Source: an uncultured Pseudomonadota bacterium (lineage in GTDB: Bacteria > Myxococcota_A > UBA796 > SXON01). Taken from it: a stretch of 64,000 bases of DNA. Positions 26,137-35,104 of this stretch are shown one piece after another (the stretch's first letter is position 1; every line of letters starts with the position of its first letter). The DNA is taken from assembly GCA_903844155.1 (NCBI GenBank), contig CAIMSU010000366.1, positions 28,949-92,948 of the forward strand, read 5' to 3'. The notes beneath the pieces are model-generated. The model was not told where the DNA came from. It worked only from the letters and a program-made list of their open reading frames with translations, and made no database searches. A program made the translations under genes and the position numbers.

Positions 26137-27420
26137 GTGAGCCCCACCGACGCCCCCGTCGTAGAAGCCGCGCCCGTCGCCGCGCCGCCTGCTTCACCCG
26201 TCAGCGCGCAGAAGCCGACGTGGAGCGTGTTTCCGGTGGCGGGTGTTGACAGCGACGACGGCTTTGGCTTTGGCGCACGGGCACAGTTGGACATTCCGGG
26301 CAAGGTGCCGATCGAGCCCTACAAGTCGAGCTTCGTCATCCACTTGTTCGTGACGACGCACGGCTACCACCACGACCGCTTCAAGTTCGACCTGCTCGGG
26401 CTGGGCCCCCGCGGAAACCTGCGTCTCATGGGGCATTTCGCCTTCCGCGCCTGGCTCAACGACGGCTACTGGGGGCTCGGCAACGGCACCGTCCACGACC
26501 CGTCCTACGACGCCCTCTCCGTCGACGACCCGCTCCACAAGTTCTATAAATACCAGTTGATCCAGCCCTTCGCGCACCTCACACTGCGGGATGAGCTGGC
26601 GCGTGTCGGCCCGGGCGCGGTCTCCATCTACGGGAGCTGGGAGGGGCGGTACAGCGTCATCCACGCCTACCCGGACTCCCTGCTCGCCGCCGACCAGCCG
26701 TATGGCTACGAAGGCGGGCTGGCCGCGCAGATCGCGGTCGGCGCGCTGTGGGACACGCGGTCGCCGGAGGTCACGCCAGACCACGGGGCGCTGCTGGAGG
26801 CCTCCGCGCGTGGCGTCGGGATGCTGAACGGCGACGGGAACGGCGGGTTCGGGGAAGTCTCCGCGTTTGGCGGGCCGATGCTGAGCGTGCGGGGCTACGT
26901 TCCGGTGGCCGAGTTCGCGGGGCGGCACGTGACCTACGCCGCGCGTGCGATGGGCGAATACCTGTTTGGACCTGTGCCTTTCTACGAGATGGTGCAGTGG
27001 GGTGGGTTCGAGCCGATCGAGGGCGTCGGCGGGTCGGACACGCTGCGCGGCGACTCGTTCGGGCGCTGGCACGGGCCGGGCAAGGCGGTCGAGCAGAACG
27101 AGCTGCGCGTGGACGTCGTCTCGCACCCGTTCTTCCACCGGAAGCTGCGGTGGCAGGCGGTGCCGTTCGCAGACGTGGGTGCCGTGTGGGGCGTGGATCG
27201 TGAGGATCCGGGGTTGATCGGTCGTTCCCTGGGTGGCGCGGGTGAGCACCCGGCCGTGCCCGTGCACCCGAGCGCGGGCCTTGGCGTGCGCGCGATCTGG
27301 GCCACGACGCTCGTCGGCCGGTTCGACGTGGCGGTGGGACAGGACCTCGTTCCGACAAGCGCGGGCGTAGGCTACGGCCCTTCCGTCGGATTCTACCTGG
27401 CCTTCGACCACACGTATTGA
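26137..27420 (+). CDS. Outer-membrane D15/Omp85-type barrel protein without a visible signal peptide
   Basis: 427 residues. The C-terminal two thirds look like a bacterial surface antigen (D15) barrel: AVGALWDTRSPEVTPDHGALLEAS, LRGDSFGRWHGPGK near the conserved R-G-[YF] region, and a C-terminal FYLAFDHTY. The N-terminus (MSPTDAPVVEAAPVAAPPAS) is Pro/Ala-rich and has no hydrophobic signal. The frame is closed by a TGA at 26101, with no better start in between. Either export uses another route or the 5' end has a frame error. It starts 7 bases after the FG-GAP lipoprotein. Confidence 0.75.
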   Translation: MSPTDAPVVEAAPVAAPPASPVSAQKPTWSVFPVAGVDSDDGFGFGARAQLDIPGKVPIEPYKSSFVIHLFVTTHGYHHDRFKFDLLGLGPRGNLRLMGHFAFRAWLNDGYWGLGNGTVHDPSYDALSVDDPLHKFYKYQLIQPFAHLTLRDELARVGPGAVSIYGSWEGRYSVIHAYPDSLLAADQPYGYEGGLAAQIAVGALWDTRSPEVTPDHGALLEASARGVGMLNGDGNGGFGEVSAFGGPMLSVRGYVPVAEFAGRHVTYAARAMGEYLFGPVPFYEMVQWGGFEPIEGVGGSDTLRGDSFGRWHGPGKAVEQNELRVDVVSHPFFHRKLRWQAVPFADVGAVWGVDREDPGLIGRSLGGAGEHPAVPVHPSAGLGVRAIWATTLVGRFDVAVGQDLVPTSAGVGYGPSVGFYLAFDHTY

Positions 27421-27432
27421 CGTGGCAAGAGT

Positions 27433-27499
27433 CTGATCCGCATGAGGCGGATCGGGCTCTCGACGCGTCAATAGCCGGATCCGCGTGAGGCGGATCGGG
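27433..27499 (+). repeat. Dispersed three-palindrome element, copy B
   Basis: 67 bases. Two nearly identical arms, GATCCGCATGAGGCGGATC (27436 onward) and GATCCGCGTGAGGCGGATC (27478 onward), flank the core CTCTCGACGCGTCAATAGC. Each arm is an imperfect palindrome and the core holds GACGCGTC. It lies immediately before the Pho box of the pst operon. Confidence 0.88.
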
Positions 27500-27508
27500 C
27501 CACTGAAC

Positions 27509-27541
27509 GTCACGGCCACGTTTCAGGACCGTCACATGGGA
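27509..27541 (+). promoter_or_regulatory. Probable Pho box (three half-sites phased at 11 bases)
   Basis: GTCAC at 27509, GTTTC at 27520 and GTCAC at 27531 recur at exact 11-base steps. This is the spacing of PhoB half-sites (CTGTCAT-type). It lies 37 bases before the pstS start, where an activator site replacing the -35 box is expected; TTCATA near 27543 may serve as the -10 box. The site fits the phosphate-importer genes behind it. Confidence 0.55.
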
Positions 27542-27577
27542 TTCATAGGGATCCGGCGCCAACAACCGGAGCCTCAC

Positions 27578-28486
27578 ATGATCCTCGCCCTCGCGTTCCT
27601 CGCTTGTTCCACGCCCGCCCCCTCCACGCCCGCCCCAACGCCTGTCGCCGCGCCCGCGCCTGCTGAGAAGCAGGCCATCGTGATCAAGGGATCCGACTCC
27701 GAGGTCAACGTCGTGCAGCGCCTCTCCGAGGAGTTCATGAAGACCCACGCGGACGTCGCGATCAGCGTGACCGGCGGGGGTTCAGGCACCGGAGTGGCCG
27801 CGCTCATCGACGGCACCTGCACCCTCGCCAACTCCTCGCGCGACTTTGAGGCGGACGAGAAGGTCAAGGCGCAGGCCAGGAACGTGGCTCCGACGGCGTT
27901 CATCTTTGCGACGGACGCCGTCGGCATCGTCGTAAACGCGAAAAACCCTGCGACCAAGACGGATGTTGCCACGCTCGGCGCGATCTTCCGTGGCGAGCAG
28001 AAGACCTGGAAGGCGCTCGGCGGGGCCGACAAGCCCGTGAGCCTCTACGGCCGGCAGTCCAACTCGGGGACCTACAGCTTCTTCAAGAAGACCGTGGTGG
28101 CCGGCGCGGACGGAAAGGGGGATTACTCCGCCGATCTCAAGCAGATGAACGGCAACGCGCAGATCGTCGAGGGCATCACGACGGACGAGGCGGGGATCGG
28201 CTACGCGGCCGCCGGCTACGTCAAGGGAAAGGAAGGGATCAAGCTTCTGAACCTTGTCGTTGATGGCACCGAGATCGCGCCCGGCGACGAGGCCGCCGTC
28301 CTCTCCGGCAAGTACCCGCTGGCTCGCCCGCTCTACCAGTTCATGAACGGCAAGCCGACCGGCGCGCTCAAGGACTTCCTGGCGTACGAGGCGAGCGACG
28401 CTGGCAAGGCGATCATCGCCGGAGAAGGCTTCTACCCGGTGTTTCCGGACAAGGTTGCCGGGAACACGGCGTTGCTCGGGGGATAG
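27578..28486 (+). CDS. pstS: Phosphate ABC transporter substrate-binding lipoprotein
   Basis: 302 residues from ATG 27578 with GGAG at 27568-27571. The lipoprotein signal is extremely short (MILALAFLAC, Cys10); a longer start at 27536 with two Arg would overlap the Pho box. The mature part is a PBP-like domain: IVIKGSDSEVNVVQRLSEEF, the phosphate-loop-like SVTGGGSGTGVAALI, and GRQSNSGTYSFF. It binds phosphate in the periplasm for PstC/PstA. Confidence 0.94.
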   Translation: MILALAFLACSTPAPSTPAPTPVAAPAPAEKQAIVIKGSDSEVNVVQRLSEEFMKTHADVAISVTGGGSGTGVAALIDGTCTLANSSRDFEADEKVKAQARNVAPTAFIFATDAVGIVVNAKNPATKTDVATLGAIFRGEQKTWKALGGADKPVSLYGRQSNSGTYSFFKKTVVAGADGKGDYSADLKQMNGNAQIVEGITTDEAGIGYAAAGYVKGKEGIKLLNLVVDGTEIAPGDEAAVLSGKYPLARPLYQFMNGKPTGALKDFLAYEASDAGKAIIAGEGFYPVFPDKVAGNTALLGG

Positions 28487-29539
28487 ATGGAAGCCGGTCT
28501 GCCCGCGGTGCAGCCTGTCGCCACGCCGGCGACGGAGCGCGCCGCGGGTTTGACCGGCGGCGGTGCGCGCCGCCTGCGTGAGACCGCGATCCGGACGCTG
28601 TTCACGCTCTCCGCCGTCATCGCGGTGCTCATCCTCGTCGGGATCTTTGGGGTGTTGTTCGTCCAGGCGCGCGACGCGTTCACGGGCGTCGAGGGTGTCG
28701 CCCAGAGCACGATCACACCGGAACAACGAACCCTCTTCACCGACGCGGAGTTTGCCGCGCTACCGCTCACGCCTCCCGCGCCGCCGTCATTGTTCGGGGA
28801 TTTTCTCGGCTCGACCATCTGGAACCCGACCGGGAACACGGCGCTGTACGGCGTTGGCGCGATGGTCGTCTCGACCCTGCTCGTCACGCTCTCCGCCCTC
28901 GCGCTGGCAGCCCCGCTCGGCATCGCGGTCGCCGCCTGGCTGGCCTATGTCGCCCGTCCGCGCGCCCGCGAGATCATCAAGCCCGTGATCGAGGTGCTTG
29001 CGGCGATTCCGTCGGTGGTGATCGGGTTCATCGGCATCGTCGTGCTGGGGCCGTGGATTGCGCGTGTCGCCGGCGTGAATTCCGGGCTAACGGCGGCAAA
29101 CGGGGCGTTGCTGCTCGCGGTCATGGCGCTGCCGACGATCGTCTCCATCACCGAGGATGCGCTGACGGCGGTGCCGCGGGACTACGTCCAGGCGTCGCTG
29201 GCGCTTGGCGCGGACCGCTGGCAAACGCTCGTGCGCGTCGTACTCCCGGCCGCGAGCTCGGGCGTGATCGCGGCGTTGATGCTTGGGATGGGCCGGGCCA
29301 TCGGCGAGACGATGACGGTGCTCATGGCATGCGGGAACGCGACGGCGATGCCAGGCTCGCTGTTTGACCCCGTTCGTACGCTCACGGCGACCATCGCGAT
29401 CGAGCTCGGGGAGACCGAGGTCGGAAGCCGGCATTTCCATGCCCTCTTCGCGGTCGGCCTCGTGCTCTTCTGCCTGACGTTCGCCGTGAACGTCGTCAGC
29501 GACGTCTACATCCATCGTTCATCGCGGGGGCGAGCGTGA
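28487..29539 (+). CDS. pstC: Phosphate ABC transporter permease PstC
   Basis: 350 residues with six membrane helices. Key stretches are the first helix (FTLSAVIAVLILVGIFGVLFV), a periplasmic insert with FLGSTIWNPTG, then LAAIPSVVIGFIGIVVLGPW and the EAA loop SLALGADRWQTLVRVVLPAASSG. The ATG follows the pstS stop directly. It forms one half of the phosphate channel. Confidence 0.95.
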   Translation: MEAGLPAVQPVATPATERAAGLTGGGARRLRETAIRTLFTLSAVIAVLILVGIFGVLFVQARDAFTGVEGVAQSTITPEQRTLFTDAEFAALPLTPPAPPSLFGDFLGSTIWNPTGNTALYGVGAMVVSTLLVTLSALALAAPLGIAVAAWLAYVARPRAREIIKPVIEVLAAIPSVVIGFIGIVVLGPWIARVAGVNSGLTAANGALLLAVMALPTIVSITEDALTAVPRDYVQASLALGADRWQTLVRVVLPAASSGVIAALMLGMGRAIGETMTVLMACGNATAMPGSLFDPVRTLTATIAIELGETEVGSRHFHALFAVGLVLFCLTFAVNVVSDVYIHRSSRGRA

Positions 29540-30399
29540 GCGGGGGGGCGGCGCCGACCACGCGCGAGCGCTTCGGGTTCGCCGCGCTCGGCGTATGCGC
29601 GGGGCTCCTCGTCCTGCTGGTCGTAGCACTGGTCGGCTACGTGGTTTCCGGCGGTTGGCACGTCCTTTCCTGGCAGTTCCTGACGCAACCGCCCACGAAC
29701 GGCATGCGCGACGGTGGGATCTGGCCGGCGATCTTTGGGACGATCGTGCTGATGGCGCTCACCTCGCTGTCCGCGACCCCCCTTGGCGTCGCCTGCGCGA
29801 TCTACCTTGTGGAGTACGCGCGAGAAGGCTGGTTTGTCCGGCTCATTCGGCTGTCCATCCGCAACCTGTCCGGCGTCCCGAGCGTGGTCTACGGTCTCTT
29901 TGGTGTCGGCCTCTTCGTCAACGGCCTCGGCTTTGGCCCCTCGCTGCTCGCCAGCGGCCTGACCCTCGGCCTTCTCACGCTTCCGTGGACCATCACCGCG
30001 TCCGAGGAGGCCCTCCGCCGGGTGCCGCGCAGCTACCGGGACGGCGCCCTGGCGCTCGGTGCCACGCCCTGGGAGGCCATCTGGACGAATGTGCTTCCCG
30101 CGGCGCTTCCCGGCGTACTCACAGGGATCATCCTGGGTTTAGCGCGTGCTGCGGGCGAGACGGCGCCCATCCTTTTCACCGGGGTCACCTTCTCCCGACC
30201 CGACATGCCGGCGAGCCTGCTTGACACGTACATGGCCCTGCCGTACCACCTCTACATCCTCTCCACCCAGCACCAGGACATCGTCGCCGTGCGGCCCGTC
30301 GCGTTTGCGACGGCGACGGTGCTGCTCGGCCTGGTGCTGCTCGTCAACGGCTCCGCCGCGATCGTGCGCGCCCGCGTCCGTGCCCGGCAGCTCGAATGA
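29536..30399 (+). CDS. pstA: Phosphate ABC transporter permease PstA
   Basis: 287 residues with six membrane helices. Typical features are [41 protein letters not shown] and the EAA loop [24 protein letters not shown], followed by [13 protein letters not shown] start in a GTGA overlap with pstC. It forms the second half of the channel. Confidence 0.95.
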   Translation: MSGGAAPTTRERFGFAALGVCAGLLVLLVVALVGYVVSGGWHVLSWQFLTQPPTNGMRDGGIWPAIFGTIVLMALTSLSATPLGVACAIYLVEYAREGWFVRLIRLSIRNLSGVPSVVYGLFGVGLFVNGLGFGPSLLASGLTLGLLTLPWTITASEEALRRVPRSYRDGALALGATPWEAIWTNVLPAALPGVLTGIILGLARAAGETAPILFTGVTFSRPDMPASLLDTYMALPYHLYILSTQHQDIVAVRPVAFATATVLLGLVLLVNGSAAIVRARVRARQLE

Positions 30400-31154
30400 C
30401 CCGCCCAAAGCTCCAGAGCGAGGCGCTTGAAGTCTGGTACGGGAAGAAGCGTGCCTTGAACAACGTGAACCTTGCCGTGGCGGATCACTCGATCACCGCG
30501 CTCATCGGCCCCTCCGGGTGCGGCAAGAGCACGTTTTTGCGATGCTTGAACCGGATGAACGACACGATCGAAGGGGTGTCTGTGAAGGGCCGGCTCATGC
30601 TGGACGGGGAGGACGTGTACGGGCCGGCCGTGGATGTGGTGGCGTTGCGACGGCGGGTGGGCATGGTGTTCCAGAAGGCCAACCCATTCCCCAAGTCCAT
30701 CTTCGAGAATGTGGCCTACGGGCTGCGGCTCGGGGCGCGGCTGCCGAAGCCGGAGCTGGAGGCCCGCGTTGAGACCGCGCTCGGCCGGGCGGCGCTCTGG
30801 GACGAGGTCAAGGACCGGCTTCATTCCTCCGCTTTGTCGCTTTCGGGCGGCCAGCAGCAGCGCCTCTGCATCGCACGCGCTCTGGCTGTTGAGCCCGAAG
30901 TCCTGCTGATGGACGAGCCGACCAGCGCCCTCGATCCCATCGCCACCGCGCGGATCGAGGAGCTGCTGCACGGCCTCGCGGACCGCTACACCATCGTGAT
31001 CGTCACCCACAACATGCAGCAAGCCGGGCGGGTCAGCGACCAGACTGCTTTCTTTTTCATGGGGGAGCTCGTCGAAGTCGGTGCTACTGACGATATCTTC
31101 ACGAATCCCAAGCAGAAGAAGACCGAAGAGTACATCACCGGCCGGTTCGGCTAG
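30396..31154 (+). CDS. pstB: Phosphate ABC transporter ATP-binding protein PstB
   Basis: 252 residues, normal length. Walker [10 protein letters not shown] with the PstB-specific [11 protein letters not shown]-loop [16 protein letters not shown], signature [15 protein letters not shown] and Walker [17 protein letters not shown] are present, followed by the H-loop THNMQQA. It energises phosphate uptake. The ATG overlaps the pstA stop (ATGA). Confidence 0.97.
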   Translation: MTRPKLQSEALEVWYGKKRALNNVNLAVADHSITALIGPSGCGKSTFLRCLNRMNDTIEGVSVKGRLMLDGEDVYGPAVDVVALRRRVGMVFQKANPFPKSIFENVAYGLRLGARLPKPELEARVETALGRAALWDEVKDRLHSSALSLSGGQQQRLCIARALAVEPEVLLMDEPTSALDPIATARIEELLHGLADRYTIVIVTHNMQQAGRVSDQTAFFFMGELVEVGATDDIFTNPKQKKTEEYITGRFG

Positions 31155-31179
31155 CCAGCGCCGCCATGCGAGTTCCTGA

Positions 31180-31845
31180 ATGACGAGGCACACAGACACC
31201 CAGTACGAGAGCGAGCTTGAGGCGCTTGGCAGCCATGTGAGCCTGATGGGCGCGCGCGCGGAGGGCATGGTCGCCAACGCCGTGCGCGCGCTGTTCACGC
31301 GCGACCCCATGCTTGCGCGAGCGGTCGTCGAGCAGGACGCGGACCTCGACCGCCTGGAGAAGGAGTCGGATCGCCGGTGCATCCAGATCCTCGCGCGTCG
31401 CTCCCCGGTCGGGGAGGATCTGCGCTTTGTGACGGCGGTTTTCAAGGTCGTCACCGATCTCGAGCGGGTGGGCGACCTGGCCGTGAACATCGCCGAGCGC
31501 TCGTTGGAGCTGCTCTCCACCGTCGGCATCGGCCCGGACGCCGAGATCCAGGCCCTCGCCGCGCTGGTCAGCGAGCAGCTCGCGACCGCCGTGCGCGGCT
31601 TCTCGGACCGCGACGCCATCGTGGCCGCGCAGCTCTACGAGACCGATCGGGTGATCGACGGGATGAATCGCGCCGCGTTCGCGGGACTTCTGAACACCGC
31701 CCGCACCCATCCCGACCAGATCGAACGCGCCCTCGCCCTCTCGAGCGTGTGCAAGCACCTGGAGCGCATTGGCGACCACGCGGTGAACATCGGCGAACAG
31801 ACGGTATTTCTGGTCGACGGGCACGACGTTCGGCACGGGGGCTAG
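31180..31845 (+). CDS. phoU: Phosphate signalling protein PhoU
   Basis: 221 residues of two three-helix repeats, each with a metal-binding E/DxxxD motif (DLERVGDLAVNIAE at about 101-114; HLERIGDHAVNIGE at about 190-203). PhoU links Pst transport to the PhoR/PhoB two-component system. It is the last gene of the pst operon, 25 bases after pstB; no phoR or phoB gene is present in this window. Confidence 0.95.
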   Translation: MTRHTDTQYESELEALGSHVSLMGARAEGMVANAVRALFTRDPMLARAVVEQDADLDRLEKESDRRCIQILARRSPVGEDLRFVTAVFKVVTDLERVGDLAVNIAERSLELLSTVGIGPDAEIQALAALVSEQLATAVRGFSDRDAIVAAQLYETDRVIDGMNRAAFAGLLNTARTHPDQIERALALSSVCKHLERIGDHAVNIGEQTVFLVDGHDVRHGG

Positions 31846-31849
31846 GAGC

Positions 31850-32521
31850 TCACCTCCAGAGGGCCTCGGCGTCGTCGATCGTCTGCGGCTCCGCGATGGC
31901 GTCTGCCTCCCAGGCGCGGAAATCGCCGTCGGCGAGGAGCACCTCGGACCACCGGGCGAGGGGACGGGACAGGGGGATTCCATAGGTCCGAAGGCGCGTC
32001 GCGACGGGGGCATAGAACGCATCGGCCGCGGAGCGTTCGCCGAGCAGCCAGGGACCGCCGAACCGTGCGTGCAGGTCGGCGACGAGGTCGCGGAGGCGGG
32101 CGAGGTCGGCGAGGGTGTCGCCGGGGAGGTGAGCGGTGATGTCCGGCGTTCGCCGCCGGATGTTCATGCCCAGGTCGCGACGGAGGGCGCTGAAGGAGGA
32201 GTGCATCTCGGCCGACGCGCAGCGGGCGAGGGCGCGACGCGTGGGGTCGGCCGGCCACACCGGCCCCCGCTCAGCGGCCCATTCGGTGATCGCGAGCGAG
32301 TCCCAGAGGGTCAGCCGGTCGCCGAGGGTGAGCGCGGGCACGCGACCGCTCGGCGAGACCGCCACGACCCCGGGAATGGCGCTTTTGCCGTAGCCTTCGC
32401 CACCAAGCGGGATGAGGTGTTCGTCGAACGCGATGCCTGCCCATCGAAGGACGAGCCACGGCCGCAGCGACCAGGACGAGTAGTTCTTGTTGCCGACGTG
32501 GAGCGTTGGGCGGGAGGTCAA
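31850..32521 (-). CDS. Glutathione S-transferase family protein
   Basis: 223 residues from a TTG start. The thioredoxin-like N-terminal domain begins TLHVGNKNYSSWSLRPWLVL, with the cis-Pro and Ser stretch SPSGRVPALTLGDRLTLWDSLAITEW; a helical C-terminal domain follows (FGGPWLLGERSAADAFYAPV). SSWSLR-type GSTs are common in proteobacteria and of unknown substrate. The gene begins 9 bases after the aspartoacylase-like gene, so the two are probably co-transcribed. Confidence 0.9.
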   Translation of the reverse strand: MTSRPTLHVGNKNYSSWSLRPWLVLRWAGIAFDEHLIPLGGEGYGKSAIPGVVAVSPSGRVPALTLGDRLTLWDSLAITEWAAERGPVWPADPTRRALARCASAEMHSSFSALRRDLGMNIRRRTPDITAHLPGDTLADLARLRDLVADLHARFGGPWLLGERSAADAFYAPVATRLRTYGIPLSRPLARWSEVLLADGDFRAWEADAIAEPQTIDDAEALWR

Positions 32522-32530
32522 CGGGGGCCT

Positions 32531-33478
32531 TCAGGGGATGACGATGCCGACCGTCGCGATCATGTCGCCCGGCCGGACGAAGCGTTGGCCGAGGCGCTGG
32601 ATGAGCCAGCCGCCAACCGGAGCGGTGACGAGCACGCGATCGCCGGGGCGCTCCAGCGGAATGAGCTGGCCGACGACCTCGCCCGTCTCGATGGTGCCGC
32701 CGAGCGGGGCGATCGGCTCGAAGATGCCGGCGCCAGGGGCGCGGATGATGTGGCGGTGGACGAACACGGCGTTGTGCTTTGGCGGCGGGGTCAGCGCGGC
32801 TTCCGGCGCGACGCAGCCGGTGAGCACCGCCAGTCGCAAAAGACCGGCGATCGCCCGACGCATCAGCGGCTCGTCCAGCTCGGGCAGATCGGCCATCTCG
32901 ACCGCCATGACATCCACGCCACGCTGCTCCATCGCCGCGTCGATGCTCGAGTTGAAGATCTTGATGTCCTCTGGCGCAGACCCGAAAACCCAGACGACGT
33001 GGGGGTCGAGGGCCTGGATGTACCGCTGGTGGCGGGCGTGGCGCTCCGCCGACTGGCCGGGGGGCTGGATGGCCAGCAGTGGCGTTCGCATCACGAAGTT
33101 GTGAAGGTTGATCGCCAGCTCACAGCCGGCAACCACGTCGCAGAGCGTCGCGGCGAGGCGTCGGGTCAGCGCCGGACCACCCCCACCGTCGCCCACCCGG
33201 TTCATGTCCTCATCGTCCCAGTTGCTCCACCGCGCCCGTTGCATGAGCGCGGGCGGGTTGGCCGCTGCAACGACGCGGATCCCCGCCGTCAGCGGCAGGT
33301 CCCGGAGCGCGACGACCAGCCGGTCGACAAGCAGGATCGGCGAGGGCTCGTCCCCGTGAATCCCCGCGATGACCGCCAGCTTCCGGGGCTCCGGGCCGAT
33401 GTCGACGACCGGGAGGTGGACAGCCATGCCGCCGGCGTCCGAGACGGGGATGCGTGAATAGCGCGGGGCGGACTGCAT
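32531..33478 (-). CDS. Succinylglutamate desuccinylase/aspartoacylase-family zinc hydrolase
   Basis: 315 residues. The zinc site typical of the M14-like AstE/AspA family is visible: GIHGDE (H41, E44) and INLHN (H126), with NPPALMQRARWSNWDDEDMNR between them, the family's DxxDxNR region. A C-terminal beta-rich domain (PAPVGGWLIQRLGQRFVRPGD-like) is usual for the family. Such enzymes cleave amide bonds of N-acyl amino acids. The substrate cannot be told from the sequence. Confidence 0.88.
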   Translation of the reverse strand: MQSAPRYSRIPVSDAGGMAVHLPVVDIGPEPRKLAVIAGIHGDEPSPILLVDRLVVALRDLPLTAGIRVVAAANPPALMQRARWSNWDDEDMNRVGDGGGGPALTRRLAATLCDVVAGCELAINLHNFVMRTPLLAIQPPGQSAERHARHQRYIQALDPHVVWVFGSAPEDIKIFNSSIDAAMEQRGVDVMAVEMADLPELDEPLMRRAIAGLLRLAVLTGCVAPEAALTPPPKHNAVFVHRHIIRAPGAGIFEPIAPLGGTIETGEVVGQLIPLERPGDRVLVTAPVGGWLIQRLGQRFVRPGDMIATVGIVIP

Positions 33479-33481
33479 TGT

Positions 33482-34192
33482 CTAGCCGTTGACCTGGCGC
33501 AGGTACGCCAGCACGCCGAGCGCCTCCCGGGCGCGTTGCGCGGCGAGCTCGGGGGTGGGAAGGCTGCAGATGATCTCGATGCCGTCGGCATCGTGGCTGA
33601 TCCACTCGCTCTCGCTCAGGTCAAAGAAGCGGTCCATGCGCTGCACGATGCCCATGTCGTTCATGTGCGCGCGCGCGAGGGCGGGCAGCTCCGCGTACAG
33701 CTCCCAGCTCCTTCCCTCGCCAGCGGGCTTGAATTCAGCAAAGGCGGCGGGGAGTTCCTCGCCGAGCCGCACGAACAGGAGCGGCTGTCGCGCCGGAACC
33801 TCCTGACGGACCACCAGCGTCGGCGGCGCTCCGGGCAGCGCCTGCACCTCGAGCTTTCGTCCCTCCCTCGCAGACGAAAACCCGATTCCCCCACCTGCGA
33901 CGGGGAAGATCCCCTGGCCGTGCTCCATCGCCAGGCGCGAGAGCGCGCTCTCGTAGGGACTCCACAGGCGCGCATGGCGAGTCACGATGAAGTACCGTGT
34001 GCCTCCGCCGAGGAGCAGGACCAACCCGACGCCGACCATGCCCATGGTCACCGTGGCCGCCTCGCCCTTCAGCTCCTCCGGGTGCCGTCCCTCCAGCACG
34101 GACAAAGCGGACAACACAAAACCCTCCGGGAGCGCCAACACCAGGAGGGTGAATCCGATCATCGCCGCGAGGAGCGGTGCGACGTTTTTCAT
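33482..34192 (-). CDS. Membrane protein of unknown function
   Basis: 236 residues with two N-terminal membrane helices (about 8-30 and 48-65), followed by a soluble alpha/beta part ending SLPTPELAAQRAREALGVL. I recognise no family. It sits between rpmB and the zinc hydrolase gene with gaps of 27 and 3 bases, so it belongs to this minus-strand operon. Confidence 0.75.
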   Translation of the reverse strand: MKNVAPLLAAMIGFTLLVLALPEGFVLSALSVLEGRHPEELKGEAATVTMGMVGVGLVLLLGGGTRYFIVTRHARLWSPYESALSRLAMEHGQGIFPVAGGGIGFSSAREGRKLEVQALPGAPPTLVVRQEVPARQPLLFVRLGEELPAAFAEFKPAGEGRSWELYAELPALARAHMNDMGIVQRMDRFFDLSESEWISHDADGIEIICSLPTPELAAQRAREALGVLAYLRQVNG

Positions 34193-34219
34193 GGCCCCGA
34201 CCCGGCTTGCCCGGTGAGC

Positions 34220-34450
34220 CTACAGAAGCTCGAGCCCCTGATCGCGGAGCACCTGCCCCAGCGTCTTGCGCGAGAGCGTGCGCAGCGCGCGGGTCGAGAG
34301 CTTCAACGTCACGAACTTCTGCTCCTCTTCCCACCAGATCCGCTTGACCTGCAGGTTGGGGAGCTGCCGACGCTTGGTCTTGATGTTCGAGTGCGAGACT
34401 TTGTGGGCGACGTTCGGGCGCTTGCCGGTGAGGTCACAGATGCGGGCCAT
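34220..34450 (-). CDS. rpmB: Large-subunit ribosomal protein L28
   Basis: 76 residues, normal for L28. It begins MARICDLTGKRPNVAHKVSH and continues with SNIKTKRRQLPNLQ and LKLSTRALRTLSRKTLGQ. The zinc-ribbon Cys pairs found in some L28 proteins are absent apart from C5. It is encoded alone, which is common for L28; a likely promoter lies just upstream. Confidence 0.96.
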   Translation of the reverse strand: MARICDLTGKRPNVAHKVSHSNIKTKRRQLPNLQVKRIWWEEEQKFVTLKLSTRALRTLSRKTLGQVLRDQGLELL

Positions 34451-34461
34451 GGCGAAATCCT

Positions 34462-34475
34462 TTGCCCGGACGGGC
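34462..34475 (-). other. Leader hairpin before rpmB
   Basis: TGCCC and GGGCA arms enclose a 4-base loop, 12 bases before the L28 start codon. It may be a leader structure; a regulatory role is not shown by the sequence. Confidence 0.3.
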
Positions 34476-34494
34476 AGGCATGAACGGGGGCGCG

Positions 34495-34521
34495 TTTATA
34501 CCGCGGTTGTGGGGACGGCAA
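34495..34521 (-). promoter_or_regulatory. Candidate sigma-70-type promoter for rpmB
   Basis: On the minus strand, TTGCCG (34521-34516) and a strong TATAAA (34500-34495) are separated by 15 bases, slightly short of the usual 16-18. The box lies 45 bases before the rpmB start. Confidence 0.45.
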
Positions 34522-34522
34522 C

Positions 34523-35029
34523 CTACAGCTTGACGCAGACCGCGTTGCCGACGATCTGCACCGGGTAGGTCGGCACGGAAGCGTAGGCGTTTGTCTTGCA
34601 TTTTCCGTCACGAACGTCGAATTGCCAGCCGTGGTAGGGGCAGGACACAATGTGGCCGTCAAGGCTCCCCTCGCCGAGCGGGCCGTCCGCATGGGCGCAG
34701 GTGTTGGAGATGGCGTGGTAGGTGCCGCCCACGTTGGCGACGGCGATGGCGGTGCCGCCGATGATGATCTCGATGATCTTCCCGGCTTCCAACGCGTTCT
34801 TGTGGAGGACCACCTCGTAGCCGTCCGGCGGCGTGACGTCACGTGGAGGCTCCATCTTCAACGCCAGGGACTTCTCAGCGGCCTCGACCGGCTGGGAGGC
34901 GCGCTTCGGCGTCGGCGCAGGCGTAGGCTCGGATGTGGTGGATCGGTTGCCGCCGAACAGCTTCGCTCGCGCCCGGCTACGAAAGCCCTGGGGACGCCCG
35001 AGGAGGATGGTCTTGATCAGGGTCAGCAT
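34523..35029 (-). CDS. Rieske-type [2Fe-2S] ferredoxin-like protein
   Basis: 168 residues. The C-terminal half is a Rieske domain with cluster ligands C111-x-H113 and C130-x-x-H133 (NTCAHADG ... SCPYHGW). The first about 65 residues are basic, then Pro/Thr-rich, with no membrane helix. Small soluble Rieske proteins act as electron carriers for oxygenases or reductases; no such enzyme is nearby, so the partner is unknown. Confidence 0.92.
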   Translation of the reverse strand: MLTLIKTILLGRPQGFRSRARAKLFGGNRSTTSEPTPAPTPKRASQPVEAAEKSLALKMEPPRDVTPPDGYEVVLHKNALEAGKIIEIIIGGTAIAVANVGGTYHAISNTCAHADGPLGEGSLDGHIVSCPYHGWQFDVRDGKCKTNAYASVPTYPVQIVGNAVCVKL

Positions 35030-35104
35030 GGTGCGCTCGGAGTCGGGCGCACGATAATCCGTTTGGGAGCCCGGCTCGTACCCGGTCGGAGATAGAGTCT
35101 GCCT

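Noticed and set aside
24141..26303. Minus-strand open frame of 720 codons opposite the FG-GAP lipoprotein gene
   Set aside because: The plus strand has a signal, a lipobox and calcium-binding repeats; the antisense product has only low-complexity Arg/Val/Asp sequence.
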